Position numbers and translations under genes: made by a program | Source: Berberis thunbergii | Taxonomy: Eukaryota; Streptophyta; Magnoliopsida; Ranunculales; Berberidaceae | DNA: 64,000 nt | Direction of reading: 5' to 3' | NCBI GenBank assembly: GCA_003290165.1 | Contig: QNQO01000836.1 | Coordinates: forward strand, 1-64,000 | Shown here: in pieces, positions 1 to 9,500 of the stretch | Numbering within the stretch: position 1 is the first letter of the stretch | Layout: the number at the start of each line of letters is the position of its first letter | Notes under the pieces: model-generated | Told to the model about the DNA's origin: nothing | Seen by the model: only the letters and a program-made list of their open reading frames with translations | Databases searched by the model: none

Positions 1-1140
1 AAGTCGTTCCAAACCCACAAAACATCTAAACAGGTCCGGTGGCCACTCTGACGAAGCCCGAATCTATTATATGAAATAAAACAATCCTATTAAGCCGAAT
101 CAACACAAAATCCCAATATATCTTCATCAACACCAAGTGAACATAACAAAACTAATCTATCGAAATCGACTCCAAAACACCACAACGACACTAATAGACT
201 CCAAAATCTATCAAATTGAAGAACATAAAAAAGGGCAAAATCGCACCAAAACCAATAATGAGAGTCTGATTCTTGGCTCAGAACTCAAAATCACTTTGAA
301 CACCTATGAAAATGGAGTAAACTAGAAACAAATCTTCGAAAACCCACAATCAAAACCTTCAAGGTAAATACAAATCGGAAGCCACATGCAATTCACTTCA
401 CGAAACGATCATCAACGACTTGTTTTGATAGTAGGAATTCAATGAAGGTTTCGAAATTGAAGATTTAAGAATTGATTGAAAAAAAAGGAAGGAGAAGGTG
501 TTGAAAACCCACCCGCGTGGTCACAACGCGAATTGCGTCGAAGAACCTCTCTGACAGGTTCAAAATTTCATGTTCCTTTGTATTTTCTGACCGACTAACC
601 ACTCATCTCTACATGCAGGGTTACAGTTCCAAAGGTCACAATTGACTTCCCCAAATGCTAAAAGGAGCGACTCGACCTCCATAGCTCTGATCGAGCTTTT
701 TGCTTTGATTTTTCTATTTCTGTGAAGGGAAATCGAAAGATAAGGGTGAAGGAAGGAAGAGAAGGAGAAAAGAAGAAGATAGAAGGAAATTTTGGGTGGA
801 GAAAGCGTTGTGGCGAAACATGTCGGGCGGAAAATAAATCGCACGGTGGGAGCTCTGCGTAGGGAGAAAATGAGGGAGAAGAGGAAAGAAGGGAGAAGGA
901 TTCTGTTTTTACTTTGGTGGATATTCGCCCCCACATGATTCCTAAGTTACACCACCTTAAAAGATTCCAAAAATAATTTTTTAATAAATCGATTAAATTC
1001 CTAGGAATTTAAAACCACTATTTTTAATCCAATAACTCTAAAATTACACAATTGGAAATTAATGAGTGTTACATGTTCATTCATAATAGAAATGTCTGTA
1101 AGTTGTGTTTGATATGCCTAACATACTTATTAAAAGGGAC
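1..1140. other. Intergenic sequence, no gene recognised
   Basis: No open reading frame here resembles a known protein. Positions about 700-900 are purine-rich (GGAAGAGAAGGAG type) on the + strand, giving only low-complexity serine/phenylalanine-rich shadow frames on the - strand. A similar purine-rich block occurs at 36.3-37.1 kb. Both may be leader or promoter-proximal parts of decayed retroelements, but nothing in the sequence proves it. Confidence 0.4.
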
Positions 1141-1905
1141 ATTTTATTAACGATATCTCCTCTTGGTTGGGATTGTAAAAAGACATTTGCTAAATGACAC
1201 CACCATTTCAAATGGAGGACACACCAATACTCTACTTTCTGAAAGACACAATAACTTTTTGAAAGACACCATAATCTTTTTTGAAGGACACCACCAATAT
1301 AAACCTTAATACTCCCAAAATCGAATTTGTTTCATTCTCTCCCACAAAATGGGTTTTTTTCCTCTCTCAAAATTTGAAAATGATTTTGTTCCTCACGCGA
1401 GAGAGAAGATGAAGCAGTAAAGAAAAGACATAGACAATATGAAGAGATATAAGAAGAGGGAGAGAAAAGATGAAGACATGTTAACCAGCGTTTGTTGTTC
1501 TGACGAGATTGGGAGGAGAAGAAACATGCGAGTCGAAGTGTTATGGTTACTGGATTTGAAAAAAAAAACATTTTTGACGTGGTGGCATCTTTTAGTAGAT
1601 TGAAAAAAATTTTGGGTGGTGGTGTCCTTCAGCGAAAATGGTGGTATCATTCAGCAAACGCCTTGTGAAAAATTTGAACTTTGGAGGGTATTTTGGGACT
1701 TTTGAAAATGTAGTAAAGTATGGAATAATGTTTTTCAATTCAAAAGACATTAAAACCCCTCGACACTTTAACAATGTCTCCTTTTTGGTTGGGATTATGA
1801 AAAAGTGAACTTTGGAGGGCATTTTGGGACTTTTGAAGATGTAGTAAAGCATGAATAGTAGTTTTTATTTAAAATTAAAAGGCATTAAAACCCCTTGTCA
1901 TTTTT
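1141..1905. repeat. Cluster of inverted and direct repeats (decayed foldback/MITE-like sequence)
   Basis: The arm at 1184-1208 (CATTTGCTAAATGACACCAC...) is an imperfect inverted copy of 1635-1660, and GAAGGACACCACC at 1283-1295 is inverted at 1618-1630. Superimposed is a direct repeat: about 44 bp at 1676-1719 (GAACTTTGGAGGG...) recurs at 1807-1850, and TTGGTTGGGATT at 1164 recurs at 1785. This looks like a non-coding inverted-repeat element with a local duplication. Superfamily and target duplication were not determined. Confidence 0.4.
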
Positions 1906-2033
1906 CACCCCACCTTTTTGATTTTAATTGTAAATATTATGAAATTGTGAGGAAAAAATTTGTACCAAATGTTAGAGTTGAAGACAGACAGGGTTCATCT
2001 CAGCTTTCATTAATTATAAATTACTTAGGGTGT

Positions 2034-2530
2034 CACTACACCAAAAGGGCCATTTAGCTACGCCGAGCTGCCCACGGTTTTAAACCGTTGGTACATTTGC
2101 CACGGCTAAAACCGTAGCTATATGTACCAACGGCTTAAACCGTGGCTAATAAAACACCCTGGCCACGTTTAAAACCGTTGACATATTTGGCACGGTTTTA
2201 AAACCGTTACTAATATTAGCAACGGCTACAGACTGTGGGAAGTATTCGCAACGGGCCCAAAATCGTTGCAAAAAAAAAATTTAGCAACGGTTTTTAACCG
2301 TGGCTAGGCTTAGCAACGGCTAAAAACCGTTGCAACAAAAAATTTAGCAACGGTTTTAAACCGTGGCTAGAGCTAGCAACGGCTAAAAACCGTTGCAACA
2401 AAAAAATTTAGCAACGGTTTTAAACCGTGGCTAGAGCTAGCAACGGCTAAAAACCGTTACAAAAACAAATTTAGCAACGGTTTTAAACCGTGGCTAGCTT
2501 TAGCAACGGCTAAAAACCGTGGCTACATGA
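2034..2530 (+). repeat. Left terminal and subterminal repeat array of CACTA A
   Basis: After the 13-bp terminal repeat CACTACACCAAAA come about a dozen copies of a near-palindromic motif with core ACGGTTTTAAACCGT flanked by TTAGCA and GGCTA. In En/Spm elements, subterminal arrays bind TNPA and define a competent end; that role is assumed here by homology. The units alternate between versions starting TTAGCAACGG and versions ending CCGTTGCAA, so the whole arm can fold on itself. Confidence 0.9.
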
Positions 2531-2559
2531 AAAGCAAAAAAAAATTGGGCGGGCTATTT

Positions 2560-4530
2560 TTGGCGCTCGACCTTCATCGACAAAAAATTTCGCAAATTCG
2601 ATCTCTCTTTCTCTCCCTCGACCTGCTTCCCTCCCTCGACGGTTCCCTCCATCGACCTGCTCCCTCCCTCGACTCGACTTCTCCCTACTCCTTCTCCTTC
2701 CCTGCTCCCTCCCTCGACTTTCCTCCTCCACTCCTTCCCTGCTCCCTCGATTTCCCTGCTCCTCCCTCGACTTCCCTGCTCTTCCCTCGACTTCAAATCG
2801 ACAGCCACTGCAACCGAACAGGTACTCTCTCTCTTTCTCTCTTTTATTTATGATGAAATTAGGGTTCATCAGGGTTCTCTTTTATTTAGGATGAAATTAG
2901 GGATCGATGATTGTTTATATTGATTGCTACTTTCGATTCATTGAAAGTTATACTACAAGCTTAGATTCAAGGATTAAATATTCTTCAATCCTGAATATGT
3001 TTATAGAGAAAATGATTAGCAGTATTTTAGATAAAATAAAAAATGCACTCACTCCTTTTCTCTGCATATGATATTATTACCTTATGAGAGTCTGATATAT
3101 GTAATTTTCAGTTTTTGGGATATCTTTACTGACCCCTATGAATATTAACCCAAATAACCCCCCACCACACATACAAAATAAACAAAAAAAGTTTATTCAC
3201 GTAAACCTATTCTATTGTCACTTTGAAGAAAGCCAGGCGATGAGAATTAACAAAGAGATGATAACACAAGCTGTCTGTCAAAGGGTATTTTGATGGAACA
3301 ATCCCAGGTTAGGAGTATAGAAGTAGAAAGAAACATTAAACATGACATTCATAGAATCACGGGAATGGAATTAAAACATCATCAAACATGACATTTTCAG
3401 AGAATCACGGCAATGGACCTAAACATGAATGGTACTTACAATGAAACTTACAACTTAGACAAAAATTGAGAGGAAATCCATTTTTTCTAAGAGCATTGAG
3501 CCCAGGTAAGCCAACATGCATAATGCTTAAGTATTCACACTCAGCAAATAAAATAATTTACATCCCCGCACACTCCAATTTACATCTCTGCACTCCTACA
3601 AGAAACTGAAATGCGGAATCAGGTGGATTCGAACCACCATCCTCCCCTAACCAAATCTGGTTGGGTTGCTCCACCATTTTGAGCTTATGATTCCAGACAA
3701 AGAAAACTATTAAAGATAAACAAAGGGCACCTTGACAAACTTAACATAATCCAGAAATAACGTAAATTTTTTTGTCTACCGAGATCACGCACGAGTGTAC
3801 AATTTATACCTAAACAAATAGTTTCCAAGTTTTTGCTAATATACATTTTTGTCTATAAACGATCATGTGTTTAAAAGATACCCTAATATGAATTTCATAC
3901 ATCAACATCTTCCCTCTGTTTTATTACAAATAGCATAAATTGTTGCTGATATTATTCTTGATTTGGTTCTTTACATTGCATTATTTTCTTCTTTTATTGC
4001 TATATTATAAAGTAATGATATTAAGTATGATCTAAAGCTACTTAACTGACAAAGTTGATTATATTGTACTAGCTCTTCTGATCCTCATATCAACTCTTAC
4101 TTATTCATCAAATCATTTATAGAAAAGAAAACACTGATCTCCATGCTCAACAGATTGCCATTGCTTACCATGCATTGTTTACCTTTAGTAGGGAACTTCT
4201 CTGCTCCAATCCATTATCTAAGATCAGTTGTAGTTTTGTACTTTGTTAGTTTGTCCTTATATATTTTTATTTTGTTTTTTCTAAGATCAGCAATAAGCAT
4301 GATTGTGGTATTTTAGAAACAATTAGTTTGGATAGGAGATCCAATGTAACTCAAGTAATTGAGTTGGATTGAGAATGTAGAAAGAAGGTCAATGAAACAT
4401 TGTATAGGGTACCATAACAAATACGACAACACAACTGGATGAATTGAAGTTCATTAGATTGGTCAATGATTTTCAAGCAATTTAGATTCCTTGGTCAATG
4501 ACTAAGGTTAATCTTTTAATTTTTTGTGTG
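2560..4530 (+). other. Pyrimidine-rich leader and first intron of CACTA A
   Basis: Positions 2600-2820 are a degenerate repeat of CTCCCTCCCTCGACTTCC-like units, matched by a similar block after the second left terminus at 9087-9480. It ends in a good splice donor (ACCGAACAG|GTACTC, about 2821). The next good acceptor, TGTGTAG|AA, lies at 4531-4533 just before the TNP2 start codon. The likely arrangement is a non-coding first exon followed by a 1.7-kb intron. Apart from a tRNA-like sequence at 3615 I see no gene in the intron. Confidence 0.5.
3615..3694 (-). tRNA. tRNA-like sequence (pseudo-tRNA or tRNA-derived relic)
   Basis: On the - strand 80 nt can fold as a cloverleaf: a perfect 7-bp acceptor stem (GGAATCA with TGATTCC), a 4-bp D stem (GCTC/GAGC), and a perfect 5-bp T stem (GGTGG/CCACC) enclosing TTCGAAT, the usual internal B-box sequence. 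The anticodon arm is poor: the best 5-bp stem has a mismatch, the loop lacks the expected T33, and the variable region is about 11 nt. No anticodon can be assigned. It may be a decayed tRNA, an organelle-derived copy or the head of a SINE. Confidence 0.4.
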
Positions 4531-4535
4531 TAGAA

Positions 4536-7500
4536 ATGTCAACAATTCCTTTAGACAAGTCATGGATGAACAAACGGGGAAGTGCAATGTATATAAATGG
4601 CGTTAGACAATTCCAACAGTTTGTTGAGGATAATGCAAATGGAGAGAGTCTTTTTCCTTGCCCATGTGTTCGATGTAGGAACTCGAGGGGAAACATTAGT
4701 GTTGACGACATAGGTGTTCATTTGTTAAGCCATGGCATTGATACCAATTATGTCACGTGGATACATCATGGAGAGAATATAAACAAACATGTAATTGGTG
4801 TACCTATGATAGAAGTGGCTGAACTTGATGATGTATGTGAATATCCTAGGATGAGCGAGCTAGTTGATGATGTATTCCTCAACATGCAAACTGTGGAGGC
4901 TGATGATGGGATAAATGACTTGAATGACACCGTCGAAGAATGTTTTGGCGGTAATCCAGAAGGTGGTCCGGATAAGACCATGTTGTCCACCATTATTGAA
5001 TTGCAGAATTTCAAGACTCGTTTTAGTTGGAGTGGTAATAGTGTGACGATGTTGTTAAAATGGCTAAAAACCTTATTGCCGGATGATTGTAATTTGCCAG
5101 ATAACTACCCAAACATGAAAACCACAATTAAAGATATGGGGATGGAATGTAAGACAATACATGCATGTGCCAATGGATGCATACTCTATTGGAAAGAATA
5201 TGAGGGTCTGGTTGGTTGTCCAAAATGTGGGGAGCGTAGGTATAAGGTTTATGTGGATGTCGATGAGAACGACTCCGGCAAAGTATACAGGAAAGAAGTT
5301 AAAAAGGTTGTAAAGTATTTTCCATTGATTCCAAGGTTGAAAAGATTTTTTAGCATACCGTGGATTGGTGAAGCAATGGACTTGGCACAAGGATGCTTGT
5401 TCAGATGGGAATTTGATGAGACATCCATGTGATTCAGCACAATGGACTTTAACAAATATGAAATGGCCAGAGTTTGCCTCTGATAGTAGGAATTTGAGAC
5501 TTGCAATATCGACTGATGGTTTTAACCCACGTGGAAATCTAAGTAATGCTTATAGTTGTTGGCCAGTAATAATAGCACCTTTGAATCTTCCACCTTCTTT
5601 ATGCATGAAAAAGGAGTTTTGCTTGTTAACCTTGTTAATATCAGGGCCAAAAGCACCCGGAAAGAATATTGATGTTTACCTGGAGCCATTAGTAGAAGAG
5701 TTGAAGGAATTGTGGGCAGATGGTGTTTCAACTTGGGATGTGTGTACTAAAAGCAATTTTCGGTTGAAAGCAATGTTGTTTTGGGGTATCCATGACTTTC
5801 CTGCTTATGGGACTCTAGCTGGTTGTAATGTTCATGGTTATAATGCATGCCCTATTTGTGTTGATGATGTAGAATCTGAACGTCTTTTCAAACAGTCAAA
5901 AGATATGCTATAGAGGCCATCGACGTTTTTTACCTACAAAACACAAGTTTAGAGATGACAAGGGATTCAACAAAGATGTTGAACATCGTCGTGCTCCACA
6001 ACGGTTATCTGGCGAAGAAGTTGAACGAAGGATAGTGAAAATTTTGGAAGGTAGTTCTACACAAGGTAGGGTTAGTGGGCAAAAGCGCAAGAATATGGTT
6101 GATAATGATAACATCAATGATGAACCAACCAATAACATTGCGCCACCGTGGTCTAGAAGGTCCATTTTATTTGATTTGCCGTACTGGAAGTTTGTTGAGC
6201 TACGACATAATATTGATGTGATGCATACTGAAAAGAATGTCATTGAACACTTACTGAACATATTGTTGAATGTCTCTAAGAAAACAAAGGATGGTGAGAA
6301 TGCTCGAAAAGATATGGAAGACATGGGAACTCATAAGAGATATTGGTTGAGCCATGACAATGAAACGGGAAAAACTTCAATGCCAAAAGCATCATTTGCC
6401 TTGACCAAGAAAGAAAAAAAAGTATTTATGGATACACTAAAAGAGTTGAAATTGCCGAGTGGATTTTCATCCAAGTTGAGTAATTGCGTTCTTGGCAATC
6501 CCCTGGAGCTAAGAGGACTGAAGTATTACCATGTCATTATGCAACATTTACTTACAGTTTTGCTTAGACATGTTTTTCGTGACAAGATGGATAAAGATTT
6601 AAGAATTGCTATTCAAAAGAATTAGCTTATTCTTTAATATCTTATGTGCTAAAGTGATCAACAAAACAGATCTTCAGTTGGCACACAAAGGTGTGATTGA
6701 GGCAATGTGTGTCCTAGAAAAGGAGTTTCCGCCTTCATTCTTTGTTATAAGTGTGCATCACATGGCTCATCTAACCGAGGAAGCGATGCTTGGTGGTCCA
6801 GTTCGATATCGATGGATGTATCCCTTTGAGCGGTAAATAAATTTTCTAATTTTAGTGCACATCATCACGTTATCTTATTATATTATATACTAATTTATCC
6901 TTTTATTTATGATTGATAGGTTAATGAAACGATACAAAGACTATACTAAAAATTTCAGATACATGGAAGGATCAATAGCAGAATCATACCTTGTAGATGA
7001 ATCTGTTACATACTGCATGGAGTATATGAGAAAGCCACGGTTCAGAACTCACAAACACAGTCAAGAGGAGTGGCTTGATGTAGATGATGAGTATGCCGAT
7101 GAAAAGCCATTGGATAAAGAAAAAACTATATGCTAAATAATGTACAATTTAAACAAGCTCGAAGATGGGTTTTCAATGCACTTGCTGATTCGAGTGATTG
7201 GGAAGAGTAAGATATATAATATTTTAGTCTTTTTTTATAACTAGAAATATAGAATTATGATAATATGGTAACTTGTGCAGAAAATACAATGAATATTGCA
7301 TGGAGTTGGCTACACAAAGTAAAAAAAAAGGGTCAAGGAAAAATGTTGAGAAAGCTACAAATTTTATTCCTTGGTTGTGTGATGAGGTATATTATAATGT
7401 GTATTTATTCATATATATATATACATATATACTTTTTTTTATTTTCAGATTTCAGTTCTAAGATGATTTGTTTTACAATGTAGCTGGAGAAGGCTGGGGA

Positions 7501-8072
7501 AACAAATACCACACTTTGGAGGTTAGCCAATAGTCCAAAATTTTTGGCAACTCGATATCCAAAATATTGTGTAAATGGTTTCACATTTGCGACAAGTTCT
7601 TTGGATGAATGTTTGGTGACACAAGATAGTGGTGTCTCCATGGATGTCATTGCTCATTTTGTTGCTAGTAAGAAAGATAAGAGGCCAAAGGACCAACTAG
7701 TCAAATGGTATGGAGTTCTTAGAGACATACTGGTGCTAGACTACATTGATTTCAAAGAAACTGTCTTCTATTGTGATTGGGTCAAAGTGGAAGATAAGAA
7801 AAATGCATATAAGGTGGACCCAATTTGGAACCATGAGATGGTAAACTTGTCGAAGCTAAAAGACAAAAAGAAAGGTGGAAGATGATCCATTCATTTTAGC
7901 TCAAGAAGCAAGTGGAGTATTTTATTCGAAAGATCAATCAAATGACGGGTGGCATGTAGTTCTACATACTCAAAGAGGCTTGAACACTAATGTCGATAAA
8001 AAGGAAATTCCCACTGTGTATCAAAGCATCTTGAAAGACAACCCCAACCTGAAGAGCTTACTGGAATTTTAA
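4536..8072 (+). pseudogene. CACTA transposase TNP2 (TnpD-like), frameshifted
   Basis: This encodes the cut-and-paste transposase of En/Spm elements. The start is taken as the ATG at 4536, just after a splice acceptor. The order is: transposase-associated N-terminal domain (residues about 5-80, with CPCVRC), Transposase_21 catalytic region (4.98-6.1 kb, including SDGFNPRGN, GPKAPG, DFPAYG), a DUF4218-type domain (about 6.2-7.05 kb, ending LGGPVRYRW), and a DUF4216-type domain (7.49-8.05 kb, with YGVLRDILVLDY). An intron at 6834-6919 restores the frame cleanly. The frame shifts near 5376, near 5906, near 6605 and near 7880, so no full protein can be made. The coordinates span the whole locus. 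Confidence 0.9.
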
Positions 8073-8100
8073 TTGACTATGCTACAATATTTTTTGATGC

Positions 8101-8557
8101 ATTTCTAATGCTATTTTAGTCATCCTCTTTGGTTGAGACCAAATATTTTGTCTTTGTTTCTTATTTAGATTTTTTAGTTGGGAAAGGGAAGCTTTGTAGC
8201 TATGTATTCAGATTGGCTTTTCAAATGCTTTATAAAAAACTATTTGTGGTGATATGTTGTGGAATGAAATTATCTATAATTGTGGTGTATATAGTTGATT
8301 CTTATTTCTTTTTGTTTGATAATGGTTAATATCTATAACTGTCTTCATTGATAGAGATGGATAGTACTCGCGGCAATGATCTCTCCACCATTGATGTCAC
8401 CAGATCTACAAATGATGACATTGAAGTTAAACAGACCATAAGTTCAACCTCCACGGTTTAGCAGTTGGACCTGGTGCTAGAAATTTCAATAAAAACATTG
8501 GAAAGCTTGTTGAAACCCTTGTGCCCATCAAATTCAAGGGTTGGCACCATGTTACTG
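8101..8557 (+). repeat. First copy of a 457-bp duplication
   Basis: This stretch (TNP2 3' flank plus start of TNPA) recurs at 13044-13505 with roughly a dozen differences, about 97% identity by eye. Here it is interrupted at 8558 by a CACTA left terminus; the second copy reads through. The copy includes a 1-nt deletion (CATAAG instead of CATACAG) that frameshifts TNPA. Confidence 0.9.
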
Positions 8558-8558
8558 A
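8357..8558 (+). pseudogene. TNPA (Transposase_24-like) 5' fragment of element A
   Basis: The ATG at 8357 follows an acceptor-like TTGATAG and begins MDSTRGNDLST, the same start as the fuller TNPA copy at 13300. A missing C near 8440 shifts the frame to an early stop, and the gene is cut at 8558 by the second CACTA left end. In En/Spm, TNPA binds the subterminal repeats and assists transposition; this remnant cannot. Confidence 0.85.
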
Positions 8559-9055
8559 CACTACACCAAAAACCCCATTTAGCCACGCCAACCTGGCCAC
8601 GGCTCTAAACCGTTGGTATATTTGCCACGGCTAAAACCCGTAGCTATATTTACCAACGGCTTAAAACCGTGGGTAAAAAAGACCTGGCCACGGCTTAAAA
8701 CCGTTGCTATATTTGGAACGGCTAAAAACCGTGGCTAATATTAGCAACGGCTCCAAACCGTTGGAATTATTAGCAACGGTTATAAACCGTTGCAACATAA
8801 TAATTTAGCAACGGTTCTCAACCGTAGCTACGTATAGAAACGACTCAAAACCGTTGCAAAAATAAAAATTTAGCAACGGTTCCGAACCGTGGCTATGGAT
8901 AGCAACGGCCTAGAACCGTTGCAACAAAATATTTTAGCAACGGTTCTAAACAGTGGCTATGGCTAGCAACGGCTCAAAACCGTTGCAAAATTAAATTTAG
9001 CAACGGTTCTAAACCGTGGCTAGCTATAGCAACGGCTCAGAACCGTGGCTACATG
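8559..9055 (+). repeat. Left terminal and subterminal repeat array of CACTA B
   Basis: Same architecture as the arm at 2034: terminal CACTACACCAAAA, then repeated ACGGTT..AACCGT palindromes joined by TTAGCA and GGCTA spacers, ending in GTGGCTACATGAAAAG, a junction also present at 2518. It differs more from the 2034 arm than the 39269 arm does, especially in the first 40 bp, so it is a separate subfamily member. Confidence 0.9.
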
Positions 9056-9086
9056 AAAAGCTGAAAAAAATTTTGGGCGGGGTATA

Positions 9087-9500
9087 TTGGCGCTCGACAT
9101 TCCCTCCACTCGCCATCGACAATTTCCCTCCTCCCCTCCACTCGACCTCGTCTCCTTCGCTGCTCCCTCCCTCGACTCGACTTCCATCGAAGCTTCCCTC
9201 CTCCCGTCCACTCGACTCGTCTCCTTCGCTGCTCCCTCCCTCGACTCGACTTCCATCGAAGCTTCCCTCCTCCCCTTCACTCGACTCGTCTCCTTCGCTA
9301 CTCCCTCCCTCGACTCGACTTCCTGCTCCCTCCCTCGACTCGACTTCCCTGCGCCTTCTTCCCTGCTCCCTCCCTCGACTTCCTTCCTCCCCTCCTTCCC
9401 TGCTCCTCCCCTCCTTCCCTGCTCCTCCCTCGACTTCCCTCCTCCCCTGGTCTTCCCTCCACTCGGCGTCTTCAAATCAATCACGCCCTCTCTCGTACAG
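9087..9500 (+). repeat. CTCGACTTCC-type low-complexity leader repeat
   Basis: Imperfect tandem units such as CTCCCTCCCTCGACTCGACTTCC, including two nearly identical 60-bp blocks (GAAGCTTCCCTCCTCCC...), occupy the position of a first non-coding exon and end at a donor-like ACAG|GTACCC. All long frames here are serine/proline/leucine low complexity and are not believed to be proteins. Confidence 0.7.

Larger units (their letters stand above)
2034..8558 (+). mobile_element. CACTA (En/Spm) transposon A, 5' part only
   Basis: The left terminus CACTACACCAAAA starts at 2034, preceded by TGT, and is followed by palindromic subterminal repeats, a pyrimidine-rich leader, an intron, the TNP2 transposase gene and the first 200 bp of TNPA. 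The element breaks off at 8558, where the left terminus of a second CACTA element begins. No continuation of its TNPA or right end is found: the sequences after both nearby right termini (GAG at 24399, TAA at 26604) match neither the TGT flank nor the interrupted TNPA. A is therefore a truncated element, and its transposase is broken. Confidence 0.85.

Noticed and set aside
560..936. Overlapping - strand open frames over a purine-rich block
   Set aside because: Serine/phenylalanine-rich translations of GGAAGA-type sequence, no motif, no homologous copy, no splice context.
2040..2520. Possible CRISPR-like array of regularly spaced palindromes
   Set aside because: The repeats are palindromic CACTA subterminal units next to a CACTACACC terminus in a plant genome; there are no unique spacers and no cas genes.
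2527..2869. Open frames on both strands in the CTCGACTTCC leader of CACTA A
   Set aside because: Low-complexity Ser/Pro/Leu or Arg/Gly/Glu translations of a tandem repeat; present on both strands as expected for a simple repeat.
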